NCBI RefSeq assembly: GCF_027625935.1
Contig: NZ_CP115300.1
Location: forward strand, 8,060,001-8,124,000
Direction of reading: 5' to 3'
DNA from: Streptomyces camelliae
Lineage (GTDB): Bacteria; Actinomycetota; Actinomycetes; Streptomycetales; Streptomycetaceae
Length of the DNA: 64,000 nucleotides
Positions 56,441 through 64,000 of the stretch are shown in pieces (positions within the stretch are counted from its first letter, which is position 1; the number at the start of each line of letters is the position of its first letter). A program made the translations under genes and the position numbers. The notes beneath the pieces were generated by a model. It made no database searches and had not been told where the DNA came from. It saw only the letters and a list, made by a program, of their open reading frames with translations.

Positions 56441-57364
56441 ATGCCCAAGGCATACGTCTACACGCGGCACGGCGGACCGGAGGCCGAGGCGCTGACCGAA
56501 CTGGACCGGCCGCACCCCGGCCCCGGCGAGATCCTGATCGCGGTCCGCGCGGCCGGGGTGAACCCCGTCGACTGGAAAATGCGCCAGGGCTTTCTCCGCC
56601 CCGGCGAACACGCCCGCGACTTCCCCACGGTCTTCGGCAGCGAGGCCGCCGGGGTCGTGGCGGAGACCGGCCCGGGTGTGACCGGGTTCGCGGTCGGCGA
56701 CGAGGTGTTCGGCAGCACGGTCCACGGCGGATACGCGGAGTACGCGCTGCTCTCCGCCGACGTGACCGTCCACAAGCCGGCCGCGCTGTCCTTCCGTGAC
56801 GCCGCCACCCTCCCGGTCGCCGCGGCCACCGCCTACGACGGCGTCCGCCAGCTCGGCCTGCCGGGCGGGACGACCCTGCTGGTGACGGGCGCGGGCGGCG
56901 GGGTCGGCAGCGCGGCCGTGCAGATCGCCCGCGCCTTCGGACTGCGGGTCGTGGGCGTGGCGAGCGAGGGCAAGAGGGACTTCGTGGAGTCGCTCGGCGC
57001 CGTCCACGTGGCCTCCGGTCCCGGCCTCGTCGAGCGGGTGCGGGCCGCCGCCCCCGACGGGATCGACGGGGTGTACGACCTGATCGGCGGCCCGGTGCTG
57101 GCAGAGGCAGCCGAGCTGCTGAAGGACCGCGGCAAGCTGATCACGGCCGGTTCCCCACTGGAGGCGGTCGCCGCGCTGGGCGGGGACCGGGTGCAGCGCG
57201 CCCGCACTGCCGCCGTTCTGGACGCGGTCGCCGACCTCGTCGTACGCGGCGACCTGAAGCCGCACGTCACCCGCACCTTCCCCCTGGAGCAGGCCGGCGA
57301 GGCGCTGCGCGCCGTGGAGGACGGGCACACCCGCGGCAAGATCGTCATCGAGGTGGCCGCGTGA
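56441..57364 (+). CDS. Zinc-independent quinone oxidoreductase (MDR family)
   Basis: A 307-residue medium-chain reductase: N-terminal GroES-like fold (AGVNPVDWKMRQGFLRPG, FGSEAAGVVAETGPGV, GDEVFGSTVHGGYAEYALL in parts) and Rossmann fold with TGAGGGVGSAAVQIAR. The Cys/His zinc ligands of alcohol dehydrogenases are absent, as in NADPH:quinone oxidoreductases (QOR). It reduces quinones or enones with NADPH, a detoxification role. The GNAT gene overlaps its stop (GTGA). AGGA lies upstream of ATG 56441. Confidence 0.88.
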   Translation: MPKAYVYTRHGGPEAEALTELDRPHPGPGEILIAVRAAGVNPVDWKMRQGFLRPGEHARDFPTVFGSEAAGVVAETGPGVTGFAVGDEVFGSTVHGGYAEYALLSADVTVHKPAALSFRDAATLPVAAATAYDGVRQLGLPGGTTLLVTGAGGGVGSAAVQIARAFGLRVVGVASEGKRDFVESLGAVHVASGPGLVERVRAAAPDGIDGVYDLIGGPVLAEAAELLKDRGKLITAGSPLEAVAALGGDRVQRARTAAVLDAVADLVVRGDLKPHVTRTFPLEQAGEALRAVEDGHTRGKIVIEVAA

Positions 57365-58314
57365 GCCACATACCCTTCCCGGGCGGCGACGCCCCGCAGC
57401 TCCTGACCGACCCGGCCGACCCCGCCAGGCAGGTCTTGGCCGACGCCGCCACCACTCCTCAGGCTCTGGCTGATCCGGCGGCCGCCACTCCCGCTGCCCG
57501 GCAGGGCCTGGCCGATTCCGCAGTCCCCGCCGCCCGGGAGGTCTTGGCCGATTCCGCCACCGTCGCCACCTCTGCGGCCCTGGCCGGTTCCGCTGCCGCC
57601 ACCTCCCACGTCCTCGACAACCCCGCCCTGGCCGCGCTGACCGGCCCGCATGCCCGCTTCGCAGAGCGGCGTGGGCGGGTGCTGCGGTACCCGGTGGACG
57701 TCTCCCCGTGGCTCGCCCTGCCCGACGAGCCGGACGCGCGGGACTGGGCGGACGCCGCCGCGCTGGCGGGTCCCGGTGCCGAGGTCCCGCTGCTGGGGTT
57801 CAGCGGTGAGGTGCCGGAGGACTGGGAGATCACCTTCCGGGTCGAGGGCGTTCAGCTCGTGGACGACGGCCTCGTCGCAGAGCCGGACGCGGAAGCGGTC
57901 CCGCTCGGCCCGGCCGACGTACCCGAGATGCTCGACCTCGTGGCCCGCACCCAGCCCGGACCGTTCCTGCCGCGGACCATCGAACTCGGCACCTACCTCG
58001 GCATCCGCCGCGACGGCGCGCTGATCGCGATGGCGGGGGAGCGGCTGCACCCGCCGGGCTGGACCGAGATCAGCGCGGTCTGCACCGATCCGGAACATCG
58101 CGGCGAAGGCCTCGCCACCCGGCTGATCCGCGCGGTGGCGCACGGCATCCGCGAGCGCGGCGAGACGCCGTTCCTGCACACGGGCGCCCAGAACACGAAC
58201 GCGATCCGGCTGTACGAGTCGCTGGGTTTCCGGCTGCGCCGCCGTACCGCGTTCGGCGCGGCCCGCGCCCCGGAGCACCTGGCCGGTGGCCGCGCGGCGG
58301 TACCGGTGGCGTAG
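57361..58314 (+). CDS. GNAT N-acetyltransferase with an N-terminal repeat expansion
   Basis: A 317-residue protein whose residues ~88-317 are a normal two-part GNAT (FR47-like) protein: VLDNPALAALTGPHARFAER, then AVPLGPADVPEMLDLVARTQ and the acetyl-CoA loop VCTDPEHRGEGLATRLI, and NTNAIRLYESLGF. In front lies an ~65-residue Ala-rich insertion made of degenerate ~12-residue units (RQVLADAATTP, QALADPAAATPA, RQGLADSAVPA, REVLADSATVATS, ALAGSAAATS) that look like duplications of the VLDNPA segment. Acetyl acceptor unknown. Translationally coupled to the quinone oxidoreductase gene. Confidence 0.85.
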   Translation: MSHIPFPGGDAPQLLTDPADPARQVLADAATTPQALADPAAATPAARQGLADSAVPAAREVLADSATVATSAALAGSAAATSHVLDNPALAALTGPHARFAERRGRVLRYPVDVSPWLALPDEPDARDWADAAALAGPGAEVPLLGFSGEVPEDWEITFRVEGVQLVDDGLVAEPDAEAVPLGPADVPEMLDLVARTQPGPFLPRTIELGTYLGIRRDGALIAMAGERLHPPGWTEISAVCTDPEHRGEGLATRLIRAVAHGIRERGETPFLHTGAQNTNAIRLYESLGFRLRRRTAFGAARAPEHLAGGRAAVPVA

Positions 58315-58383
58315 CCCGCACGCGTACGCGGGGGGCGCGTGCCCCGGTCGTACCGCTGCCGGAGCCGGGCCGCCCGGCGCCGG

Positions 58384-58824
58384 TCACTCGGACCCGGTAC
58401 CGCCAGGGCCCCCGTTGTACCGCTCCAGATAGGCCGCGAAGCGGATCAGGTCCTCCTCCGGCCAGCCGGCGAGCCGCTCGCGGAAGGCGGCCCGGCGGCT
58501 GCGGGTGACCCGGTCGAGGATCTCCTGGCCCGCCTCCGTCAGATGCAGCACCTGGACCCGGTGGTCCTCCGCGTCCAGCCGGCGCTCGATCAGCCCGGCC
58601 CGCTCCAGTGCCGCCACCTGGCGGCTCACCGTGGACTTGTCCAGGGCGTAGTGCGCCGCCAGGTCCGTCGCCCGGCAGCCGCCCTGCTCCTCCAGATGGC
58701 CGAGCAGGGTGTACGACACCAGCGAGAGCTCGGGGTGCATACGGCCCGCCGAGGCGCGGGCCCGGCGGGCGAAGATCGTCATCTCGCGCTGGATCGTCTC
58801 GACGGCCGACTCCGCTGCGCTCAC
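58384..58824 (-). CDS. MarR-family transcriptional regulator
   Basis: A 146-residue winged-helix regulator: LSLVSYTLLGHLEEQGGCRA, recognition helix ALDKSTVSRQVAALERAGLI and wing RRLDAEDHRVQVLHLTEAG. GTG 58824 is preceded by GAGGAGG. It is divergent from a membrane protein gene; a perfect 17-bp palindrome and a half-site in the 82-bp gap are the likely operator, so it should repress both genes until an inducer (possibly a substrate of the membrane protein) binds. Confidence 0.9.
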   Translation of the reverse strand: MSAAESAVETIQREMTIFARRARASAGRMHPELSLVSYTLLGHLEEQGGCRATDLAAHYALDKSTVSRQVAALERAGLIERRLDAEDHRVQVLHLTEAGQEILDRVTRSRRAAFRERLAGWPEEDLIRFAAYLERYNGGPGGTGSE

Positions 58825-58847
58825 GGGAATACCTCCTCAGGCGTTCT

Positions 58848-58864
58848 AGTTGTATAGTACAACT
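58848..58864. promoter_or_regulatory. MarR operator: perfect palindrome AGTTGTA-TAG-TACAACT
   Basis: Seven-base arms, perfectly inverted around TAG. A further direct AGTTGTA half-site lies at 58874-58880, 26 bp downstream. The site overlaps the TACTAT -10 box of a minus-strand promoter (TTATAC, 18 bp, TACTAT). Confidence 0.82.
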
Positions 58865-58906
58865 TGAGCTGAGAGTTGTATAAGCCAACCTTTGGAGGTC
58901 CGCGCG

Positions 58907-60007
58907 ATGAGGTCACCGGCACTGCGCCATGTGCTCACGCACCTGATCACCCCGCTGCTGATGTGCATAGGCATGGGGCTGGCGTACATGGGGGCCTTCG
59001 TCACCCCCGAGCCGCACCACCTGCCGGTCGCCGTCGTCGGCACCAGCCCGCAGGCGAAGGTGTTCGCCCAGACGGTCAAGGACACCGCAGGGGACAAGCT
59101 CGACGTCCGTACGGTCGCCACCCGTGCCGACGCCGTACATCTGCTGAAGTCCCGCGATGTGACCGGCGCCTATGTGCCGAGCGCACACAAGCCCGAGCTG
59201 CTCGTGGCCAGCGCCGCCTCCGACATGGGCGCGACGGCCGTCGAGAAGGTCTTCACTCCGGTCGCCGCGGAGCAGGGTGTGCCGCTGAAGGTCACCGACG
59301 TGGCCGCGCCGGTCGCCGACGACCCCACGGGCCAGGGTCTGTTCTTCCTGCTGATCGCGGTCAGCATCGGCTCCTACGCCTCGGTCGCCGCCCTTGGTGC
59401 CGCGGGTGCCGCGCTGCCGATGCGGGTACGGGCGCTGCTCGCGCTCGGTGTCTCCGCCGTGGTCGGCGGCATCGGCACGCTGCTCGCCGGGCCGGTGTTC
59501 CATCTCGCGCACCACGACCTCGCGAGCGTGTTCGGCATGGCGTGGCTGTACTCGGCGGGCATCCTCCTCATCGGCGTCGGCCTGCACACCTTCCTGAAGC
59601 GGTGGACCACGCTCACCATGATGGTGCTGTTCGTGATGCTGAACTTCACCAGTTCCGGCGGCCTGTTCCGCCCCGAGCTGCAGAACGGCTTCTTCGGCAC
59701 CCTGCACGCCTTCTGGAACGGCGCCGGCTTCGTCGAGGGCATCCGCAGCCTGCTGTACTTCGGCGACGACGGCCTCGCGCGCACTGTGTGGACCCTCGCG
59801 GCCTGGCTGCTGGCGGGCCTCGTGGTGACCGGGATCGCGGCCCTGTACGAGCGGCCCCGGCACGCCCGGCACGCGGCCGCCCACGGCGAGACGGCCACCG
59901 CAGGGCCGACCGCCGCTCCCGCCGTGCAGCGGACGGCGGCGGACCAGGCGGAGGCGGAGGCCGAGGAGGAGATCGAGGAAGAGGTCGAGGAGTCGGTCGG
60001 CGTCTGA
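58907..60007 (+). CDS. MarR-controlled polytopic membrane protein (ABC-2/YhgE-like permease fold)
   Basis: A 366-residue protein: N-terminal helix (HLITPLLMCIGMGLAYMGAFV), a ~130-residue extracytoplasmic domain (HHLPVAVVGTSPQAKVFAQT ... GAYVPSAHKPELLVASAAS), about five C-terminal helices (FFLLIAVSIGSYASVAALGA onward) and a very acidic tail (AEAEAEEEIEEEVEES). One early helix, a large outer domain and a C-terminal helix bundle is the topology of YhgE/Pip and ABC-2 type efflux permeases. Its MarR control suggests export of a toxic compound. GGAGG lies eight bases before ATG 58907. Confidence 0.8.
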   Translation: MRSPALRHVLTHLITPLLMCIGMGLAYMGAFVTPEPHHLPVAVVGTSPQAKVFAQTVKDTAGDKLDVRTVATRADAVHLLKSRDVTGAYVPSAHKPELLVASAASDMGATAVEKVFTPVAAEQGVPLKVTDVAAPVADDPTGQGLFFLLIAVSIGSYASVAALGAAGAALPMRVRALLALGVSAVVGGIGTLLAGPVFHLAHHDLASVFGMAWLYSAGILLIGVGLHTFLKRWTTLTMMVLFVMLNFTSSGGLFRPELQNGFFGTLHAFWNGAGFVEGIRSLLYFGDDGLARTVWTLAAWLLAGLVVTGIAALYERPRHARHAAAHGETATAGPTAAPAVQRTAADQAEAEAEEEIEEEVEESVGV

Positions 60008-60073
60008 TCCGGCACCGGCCACCGAGGACAGGGAGCGCACCGCCCGGCCCGGGGCGGTGCACCTGCCGGTGTG

Positions 60074-61315
60074 TCAGCCCGGCCCGGAACCGATCGTCAC
60101 CACCCGTGCCCACGCGGGTGGTTCGTCCGGTCGGTGGTCGGGATCGTTCTCGTCGTACGACCCGCCGGCCCGGGAGAAGAGGCCCACCACGGTCCGGCAG
60201 GCGGGCCGCGCCTCGGGCCACGGGGTCTGGCCGTCGGTCAGCACCACCACCACGTCGGGCCGGGTCCGCAGTGCCCGCGCGAACCCGGTGCGCAGGTCCG
60301 TCCCGCCACCGCCCGTCAGCTCGATGCCCTCCGCCCGGCACAGCGGCTGCACGGTCCGGGCCGCGGCGTCGCAGGACAGCACGGAGACCAGGTCCCGCCG
60401 CCCGCCCAGGGCCCGGCAGATGGCGGCCACCTCCAGCAGCGCACTGCCCAGTTCGGCGTCGCTGACCGAGCCCGAGGTGTCGACGACCACACAGACCCGC
60501 GGCGGACGGCGCCGCAGGCTCGGCAGCACCACCTTGGGCACTCCGGCCGAGCGCCGTGCCGGACGGCCCTGGTGATAGTCCTCGCCCGCACCCGGTGCAC
60601 AGACGGCCGAGCGCAGCGTCGAGCCCAGCAACTGCCGCCACGGCTGCGGCGGATGGAACACCTCTTCCGCCCAGCGCCGCCAGCTCTGCGGAGCGCTGCC
60701 CGGAGCGCCCCTGATGCCCTGGGCCACCCGGAAGCGCACCGCGTCCCGCTCCTGCTCGCTGAGTCCGTGTGCGCCGTCGGGGCCCAGCTCCCACGCCCGC
60801 TCCAGCCCGTCCGCGCCGCTGCCGCAGTCCAGCCACCCCAGCCGGTCCAGCGGCGGCCCGAGCCGGACGTGCCGGAGGTAGTCCTCCATCAACCAGCCTG
60901 CGGGCACCCCCAGTTTCTGCGGTGTCACCGCGTCCTCGGGGCACACCAGACCGTCGCCGTAGACGTCGTCGTTGATCTCGCAGTCCGCGGCGATGTTCAT
61001 CCGCAGCCGCTCCGCCGGGCCGGTCAGTCCGCGCTCGCGGGCGACCCGGTCGCCGCGCCCGTGGTGGTCGCGCAGCAGATGCGCCACCTCGTGCACCCAG
61101 ACCGCGGCCAGTTCCTCCAGCGCAGTGCGGTCCACGAACGCCGGGAAGACGTAGCACCGCCAGTACCGGTCGACCGCCATCGTCGGCACCTGCCGTGACT
61201 CCACCGGGCGCAGCGCGAACAACGCGGTCGCCAGGTACGGCCGGGCGCGGGCCGCGTGCAGCCGGGCCGCGAAGAGCTTGCCGAGGTCCAGCGCCCCGGG
61301 TGCCCGCGCCGTCAT
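60074..61315 (-). CDS. Putative metallopeptidase with C-terminal VWA domain (DUF2201-like)
   Basis: A 413-residue protein. The N-terminal part is a zincin-like metallopeptidase domain with the HExxH motif HEVAH at 75-79 followed by LLRDHHGRGDRVA and a helical domain (MNIAADCEINDDVYGDGL). The C-terminal part is a von Willebrand A-like domain with a complete MIDAS: DTSGSVS at 279-285, GGGGTDLRTG around Thr339 and the Asp361 region VLTDGQTPWP. VWA proteins of this class are partners of MoxR ATPases. It overlaps the MoxR gene by 4 bp (ATGA). Confidence 0.88.
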   Translation of the reverse strand: MTARAPGALDLGKLFAARLHAARARPYLATALFALRPVESRQVPTMAVDRYWRCYVFPAFVDRTALEELAAVWVHEVAHLLRDHHGRGDRVARERGLTGPAERLRMNIAADCEINDDVYGDGLVCPEDAVTPQKLGVPAGWLMEDYLRHVRLGPPLDRLGWLDCGSGADGLERAWELGPDGAHGLSEQERDAVRFRVAQGIRGAPGSAPQSWRRWAEEVFHPPQPWRQLLGSTLRSAVCAPGAGEDYHQGRPARRSAGVPKVVLPSLRRRPPRVCVVVDTSGSVSDAELGSALLEVAAICRALGGRRDLVSVLSCDAAARTVQPLCRAEGIELTGGGGTDLRTGFARALRTRPDVVVVLTDGQTPWPEARPACRTVVGLFSRAGGSYDENDPDHRPDEPPAWARVVTIGSGPG

Positions 61316-62544
61316 CGCCGGGCCCCGGCGGTCCGCACGGAGCGGCGGGCGGCCTCGTCGGCCCGCCGGGACAGGGACACCACCCCGGCCAGCCGCTCGA
61401 CCGCCGCCGGCACCTCCCAGTCCTCCCGGCGCAGCGAGGCCAGCGTGGTCGCCGGGACGACCACCACGTCCGGCGCGCCGGTCTCCATCGCCCGGACCAG
61501 CAACGCCCAGGCCGCGTCCCAGCGGGCCCGCTCCGGTCGCCCCCGCACCGCGGCCACCACCCCGTCCAGCGCGGCCTGGCGCAGATCCCCGCGCTCGGGC
61601 AGCACGGCACCGGCCGGGTCGGCCAGCAGCGACTCCGGGTCGGGCAGGTCCATCCGGTCCAGGCTCGCCAGCAGCTCCAGCCCCGGACCGTCGCCCACGG
61701 TGCCCCGGACCAGCAGCGACAGCACGTCCCGCGAGGATCCGGCGGCCGTGGCGAAGGCGATCAGCCGCAGGGTCGCCTCCCAGCTGCGCGGCGACGGCCA
61801 TGCCCCGCCCCGCCGGCTCTCCCCACTGGGCAGCCGGTGCACGAGCCCCGGCCGCGCCTGAAGGAAGGCGCACACCGCGCGCCGGGCGAAGTCCACCGCC
61901 TCGGGCAGCCGTTCGGCGTCGAGCCGGGGCAGGGCGGCCCGCGGCCAGGTCCCGCCGAGACCGCGTACGACGACGTCGTGGTCGTGGACCCACTGCAGAT
62001 GCACGAACCGGTTGGCGAGCGGCGGGCTCAGTTCCCAGCCGTCGGCGGCCGAGGAGCGCGGGTTGGCGGCGGCCACGATCCGCACCCCGGCCGGCAGCCG
62101 CAGCGCACCGATCCGCCGCTCCAGCACGAGCCGCAGCAGCGCCGCCTGCACGGCCGGGGGAGCGGTGGACAGCTCGTCCAGGAACAGCAGCCCCCGCCCG
62201 GCGCGCACCAGCCGCACCGCCCAGTCCGGCGGTGCCATCGGCACGCCCTGTACGGCGGGATCGTCGCCCACGACGGGCAGCCCCGAGAAGTCGGACGGCT
62301 CGTGCACGCTCGCGATCACGGTGGTCAGCGGCAGGTCCAGAGCGGCGGCGAGCTGGGTCAGCGCGGCCGTCTTGCCGATGCCGGGCTCACCCCACAGCAG
62401 GACCGGGAGGTCGGCGGCGACGGCCAGGGTCAGTGCCTCCAGCTGGATGTCGGCGCGCGGCTCGGTGGTGGAGTCGCGGAGCAGGGTCAACAGGGTCTCG
62501 GCTACGTCGAGTTGAGGGAGGACAGGCAGGGCGGAAGCAGTCAT
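61312..62544 (-). CDS. MoxR-type AAA+ ATPase
   Basis: A 410-residue AAA+ ATPase: Walker A GEPGIGKT at 52-59, Walker B GLLFLDELSTAP with Asp123/Glu124, sensor 1 RIVAAANPRSSAADG, and the MoxR-type second-domain helix set. MoxR proteins act as chaperones that assemble or activate partner complexes, usually VWA proteins encoded next door, as here. AGGTGA lies upstream of ATG 62544. Middle gene of a three-gene minus-strand unit: unknown protein, MoxR, metallopeptidase/VWA. Confidence 0.92.
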   Translation of the reverse strand: MTASALPVLPQLDVAETLLTLLRDSTTEPRADIQLEALTLAVAADLPVLLWGEPGIGKTAALTQLAAALDLPLTTVIASVHEPSDFSGLPVVGDDPAVQGVPMAPPDWAVRLVRAGRGLLFLDELSTAPPAVQAALLRLVLERRIGALRLPAGVRIVAAANPRSSAADGWELSPPLANRFVHLQWVHDHDVVVRGLGGTWPRAALPRLDAERLPEAVDFARRAVCAFLQARPGLVHRLPSGESRRGGAWPSPRSWEATLRLIAFATAAGSSRDVLSLLVRGTVGDGPGLELLASLDRMDLPDPESLLADPAGAVLPERGDLRQAALDGVVAAVRGRPERARWDAAWALLVRAMETGAPDVVVVPATTLASLRREDWEVPAAVERLAGVVSLSRRADEAARRSVRTAGARR

Positions 62545-62610
62545 GTGGCATCACCTGAAGTCGGGAGAAGGGAAGGGGTTGGCGCCAACGGGGCAAGAAA
62601 TAAAGGGCGT

Positions 62611-64000
62611 TCAGCGCAGACGGTTGGGCTGCCGGTGCCGGATCCGGTTGCGGTACGGGTCGGCCGGGGCGTGGGCGGGGCCGGTCAGGCCGGCCCGGTA
62701 GAGACCGTGGGCGATGCGCCGTTCGGCCGCGGCCGCCAGTACGTCCCGCAGCGGACCGTCGCGCAGCACCGCCTGAGGACCCAGCAGTGCTTCGACCACG
62801 GCCAGAGCCCCGGCGCTGTCGCCGTGGTCCAGCCGCTCGCGGACGCCGGTGAGGCAGTCCGGACGCCGGTGCGCCTCGTCGATGACCCGCAGGCAGGGCA
62901 GCGCAGGACCGCCGAGCGAGGCCAGCAGCTCCTCGCGCCGGATCTCGTCCGGGGCGTGGTCCAGCGGGACCAGGACACCGTCGACCAGACCGATCCGGTG
63001 CCGCTCGCCCCGGCACGCCACGACATGGGCCCCGGCCACCGGATCGGCGTCGGGCGGCGGCCCCTGCGGCCGGTGGCCGGGGGCCAGCGCGGCGGCCACC
63101 AGGGGATGCAGCCGGTCCGGGCCGAGCAGCCCGGCCCGCAGCAACTCCAGATCGGGTGCCACCCAGGTCGCCGCGTCGGGCAGCACCGGCACGGCGCGCA
63201 GGCCGCCCGGCACGCGCTGGGCGACGATCCGCGGACAGAGCGCACCGCCGCCGTCCGTGACGAGGTGCGGGTGGTCACGGGGCCGTGGCCCGGACAGGCC
63301 GGGGAGCTCGTCGGCCGGGCCGACTGCGTGCCGGTGTCCGGTCGGCTCCGGGGTGTCGTCCGCGTCCACCGCCAGGATCAGCCGGTGCCGGCTGCCGAGC
63401 CGTACGGCGAAGACGCCGGCGGACCGTCCCTCGGCGCCCAGCAGGACACGCGCCTCGGCCGCCCACCGGCCCACGGCACAGCCCTGCTCCGGCGGCGCGA
63501 GCCCCAGCGGGTCGGCGTCCGGCGGCGCGGGCCCGCCGGCGCCCGAGCGGTCGCGCAGCTCGGCGGCCCTGCGGGCGTCCCACAGGTGCCGGTGCAGATC
63601 GAGCCGGTAGCGCCGGTTCGGGCGGGGATGCGGATGGCCGCCGCTGTGCGCACGGGCCGGATCCCACAGGGCGAGGCTGATCCGCTGGCCGGCATCGGCC
63701 CAGGCCGGCGGGGTACGGGCCACGAGATGCAGCGGACCGGCCCGGCCGGAGGTGCCGTACCGGGCCAGGGTGAGGGTCAGCCCCGGGCGCAGCAGCCCGT
63801 CGGGCGCGATCCTCGGCATGTGCCAGCGCAGCAGGTCGGGGGCGAGATGGCGGAGATCGGTGCGGAGCAGGGCCGCCAGTTCCCGGCCGTGGGCGCGGGC
63901 GACGGAACGCAGATCGAGGTCGACGTCGATCCGGGCGGCGGCGCAGGCCCCCGCCCAGTCCCCGACGGCACGGCGGCCGGCGGCCAGCTCGATCATGGAC
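62611..64000 (-). CDS. Large protein of unknown function in the MoxR/VWA module (5' end outside window)
   Basis: At least 461 residues remain, from near base 63996 to the stop at 62611; the sequence is open to the window edge and the first in-window Met (MIELAAGRRAVGDWAG) looks internal. It is Arg/His/Pro/Asp-rich, with blocks ARIDVDLDLRSVARAHG, LAPDLLRWHMPRIAPDGLL, LTLARYGTSGRAGPLHLVA, RYRLDLHRHLWDARRAAELR and GQAVLRDGPLRD-like C-terminal helices. No membrane segment or known catalytic motif. It precedes MoxR by 66 bp and is probably its substrate or partner. I do not recognise a family. Confidence 0.75.
   Translation of the reverse strand, partial: SMIELAAGRRAVGDWAGACAAARIDVDLDLRSVARAHGRELAALLRTDLRHLAPDLLRWHMPRIAPDGLLRPGLTLTLARYGTSGRAGPLHLVARTPPAWADAGQRISLALWDPARAHSGGHPHPRPNRRYRLDLHRHLWDARRAAELRDRSGAGGPAPPDADPLGLAPPEQGCAVGRWAAEARVLLGAEGRSAGVFAVRLGSRHRLILAVDADDTPEPTGHRHAVGPADELPGLSGPRPRDHPHLVTDGGGALCPRIVAQRVPGGLRAVPVLPDAATWVAPDLELLRAGLLGPDRLHPLVAAALAPGHRPQGPPPDADPVAGAHVVACRGERHRIGLVDGVLVPLDHAPDEIRREELLASLGGPALPCLRVIDEAHRRPDCLTGVRERLDHGDSAGALAVVEALLGPQAVLRDGPLRDVLAAAAERRIAHGLYRAGLTGPAHAPADPYRNRIRHRQPNRLR

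Overview
The window is about 72% GC, densely coded on both strands, with GTG starts, GTGA/ATGA gene overlaps and gene families typical of actinomycetes. Everything points to a Streptomyces (or very close relative) chromosome. I see no rRNA genes, CRISPR arrays, insertion sequences or prophage; gene content is chromosomal housekeeping plus catabolic and accessory modules.

Layout. 0-7 kb: end of an unknown gene, a VOC protein, a beta-helix/AAA+ ATPase fusion, an Rv1733c-like membrane protein, a MOSC protein, a Pro/Gln-rich small protein and a two-domain TerD protein. 7-16 kb: HpnB-like glycosyltransferase, a Glu/Asp racemase-like protein, a PH-like membrane protein, an O-antigen-ligase-like protein, apolipoprotein N-acyltransferase, NUDIX, 3-hydroxybutyrate-dehydrogenase-like SDR and a GAF/PucR-type regulator. 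16-19 kb: NAD kinase, a conserved protein of unknown function, and directly behind it an unannotated structured RNA with a near-perfect circularly permuted tRNA-like module (YrlA/Y-RNA-like), the most interesting item here. 19-26 kb: cytosine-permease family transporter with a cysteine hydrolase, GH29 fucosidase, SseB, an orphan PqqB-like protein with a MarR regulator, VOC protein, and a two-component system.

26.5-34.6 kb is a galactan-utilisation locus: LacI regulator, ABC importer without its own ATPase (binding protein, two permeases), and a divergent GH42 beta-galactosidase and secreted GH53 galactanase, with LacI-type operators in the shared promoter region. 34.8-37.3 kb: a winged-helix protein, crcB-DUF190-crcB fluoride exporter genes and uppP. 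37.4-43.1 kb is an asparagine/glutamine catabolic operon: GntR regulator, amino acid permease, asparaginase, aspartase, then glutaminase. This order matches the ansR-P-A-B operon known from Rhizobium etli.

43-48.4 kb: two polyprenol-dependent mannosyltransferase-type membrane enzymes (MptB-like and GT87), a D,D-carboxypeptidase overlapping the GT87 gene on the opposite strand, and a second, short Rho factor behind a long C-rich leader. 48.5-49.2 kb is a decayed cytochrome P450 pseudogene. 49-56 kb: Pro-rich membrane protein, SnoaL-like/PadR divergent pair with operator, methyltransferase, GntR-UTRA regulator with a DasR-type site, CE7 esterase, second Rv1733c-like protein, and a sulfite-oxidase-like/flavin-reductase pair. 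56-60 kb: quinone oxidoreductase plus GNAT acetyltransferase, then a MarR regulator divergent from a membrane protein with a perfect palindromic operator. 60-64 kb: a three-gene module of MoxR AAA+ ATPase, metallopeptidase/VWA protein and a large protein of unknown function cut by the window end.

A recurrent regulatory theme is leaderless transcription: at least ten genes carry a TAnnnT-type -10 box ending 6-7 nt before the start codon and lack a ribosome binding site.
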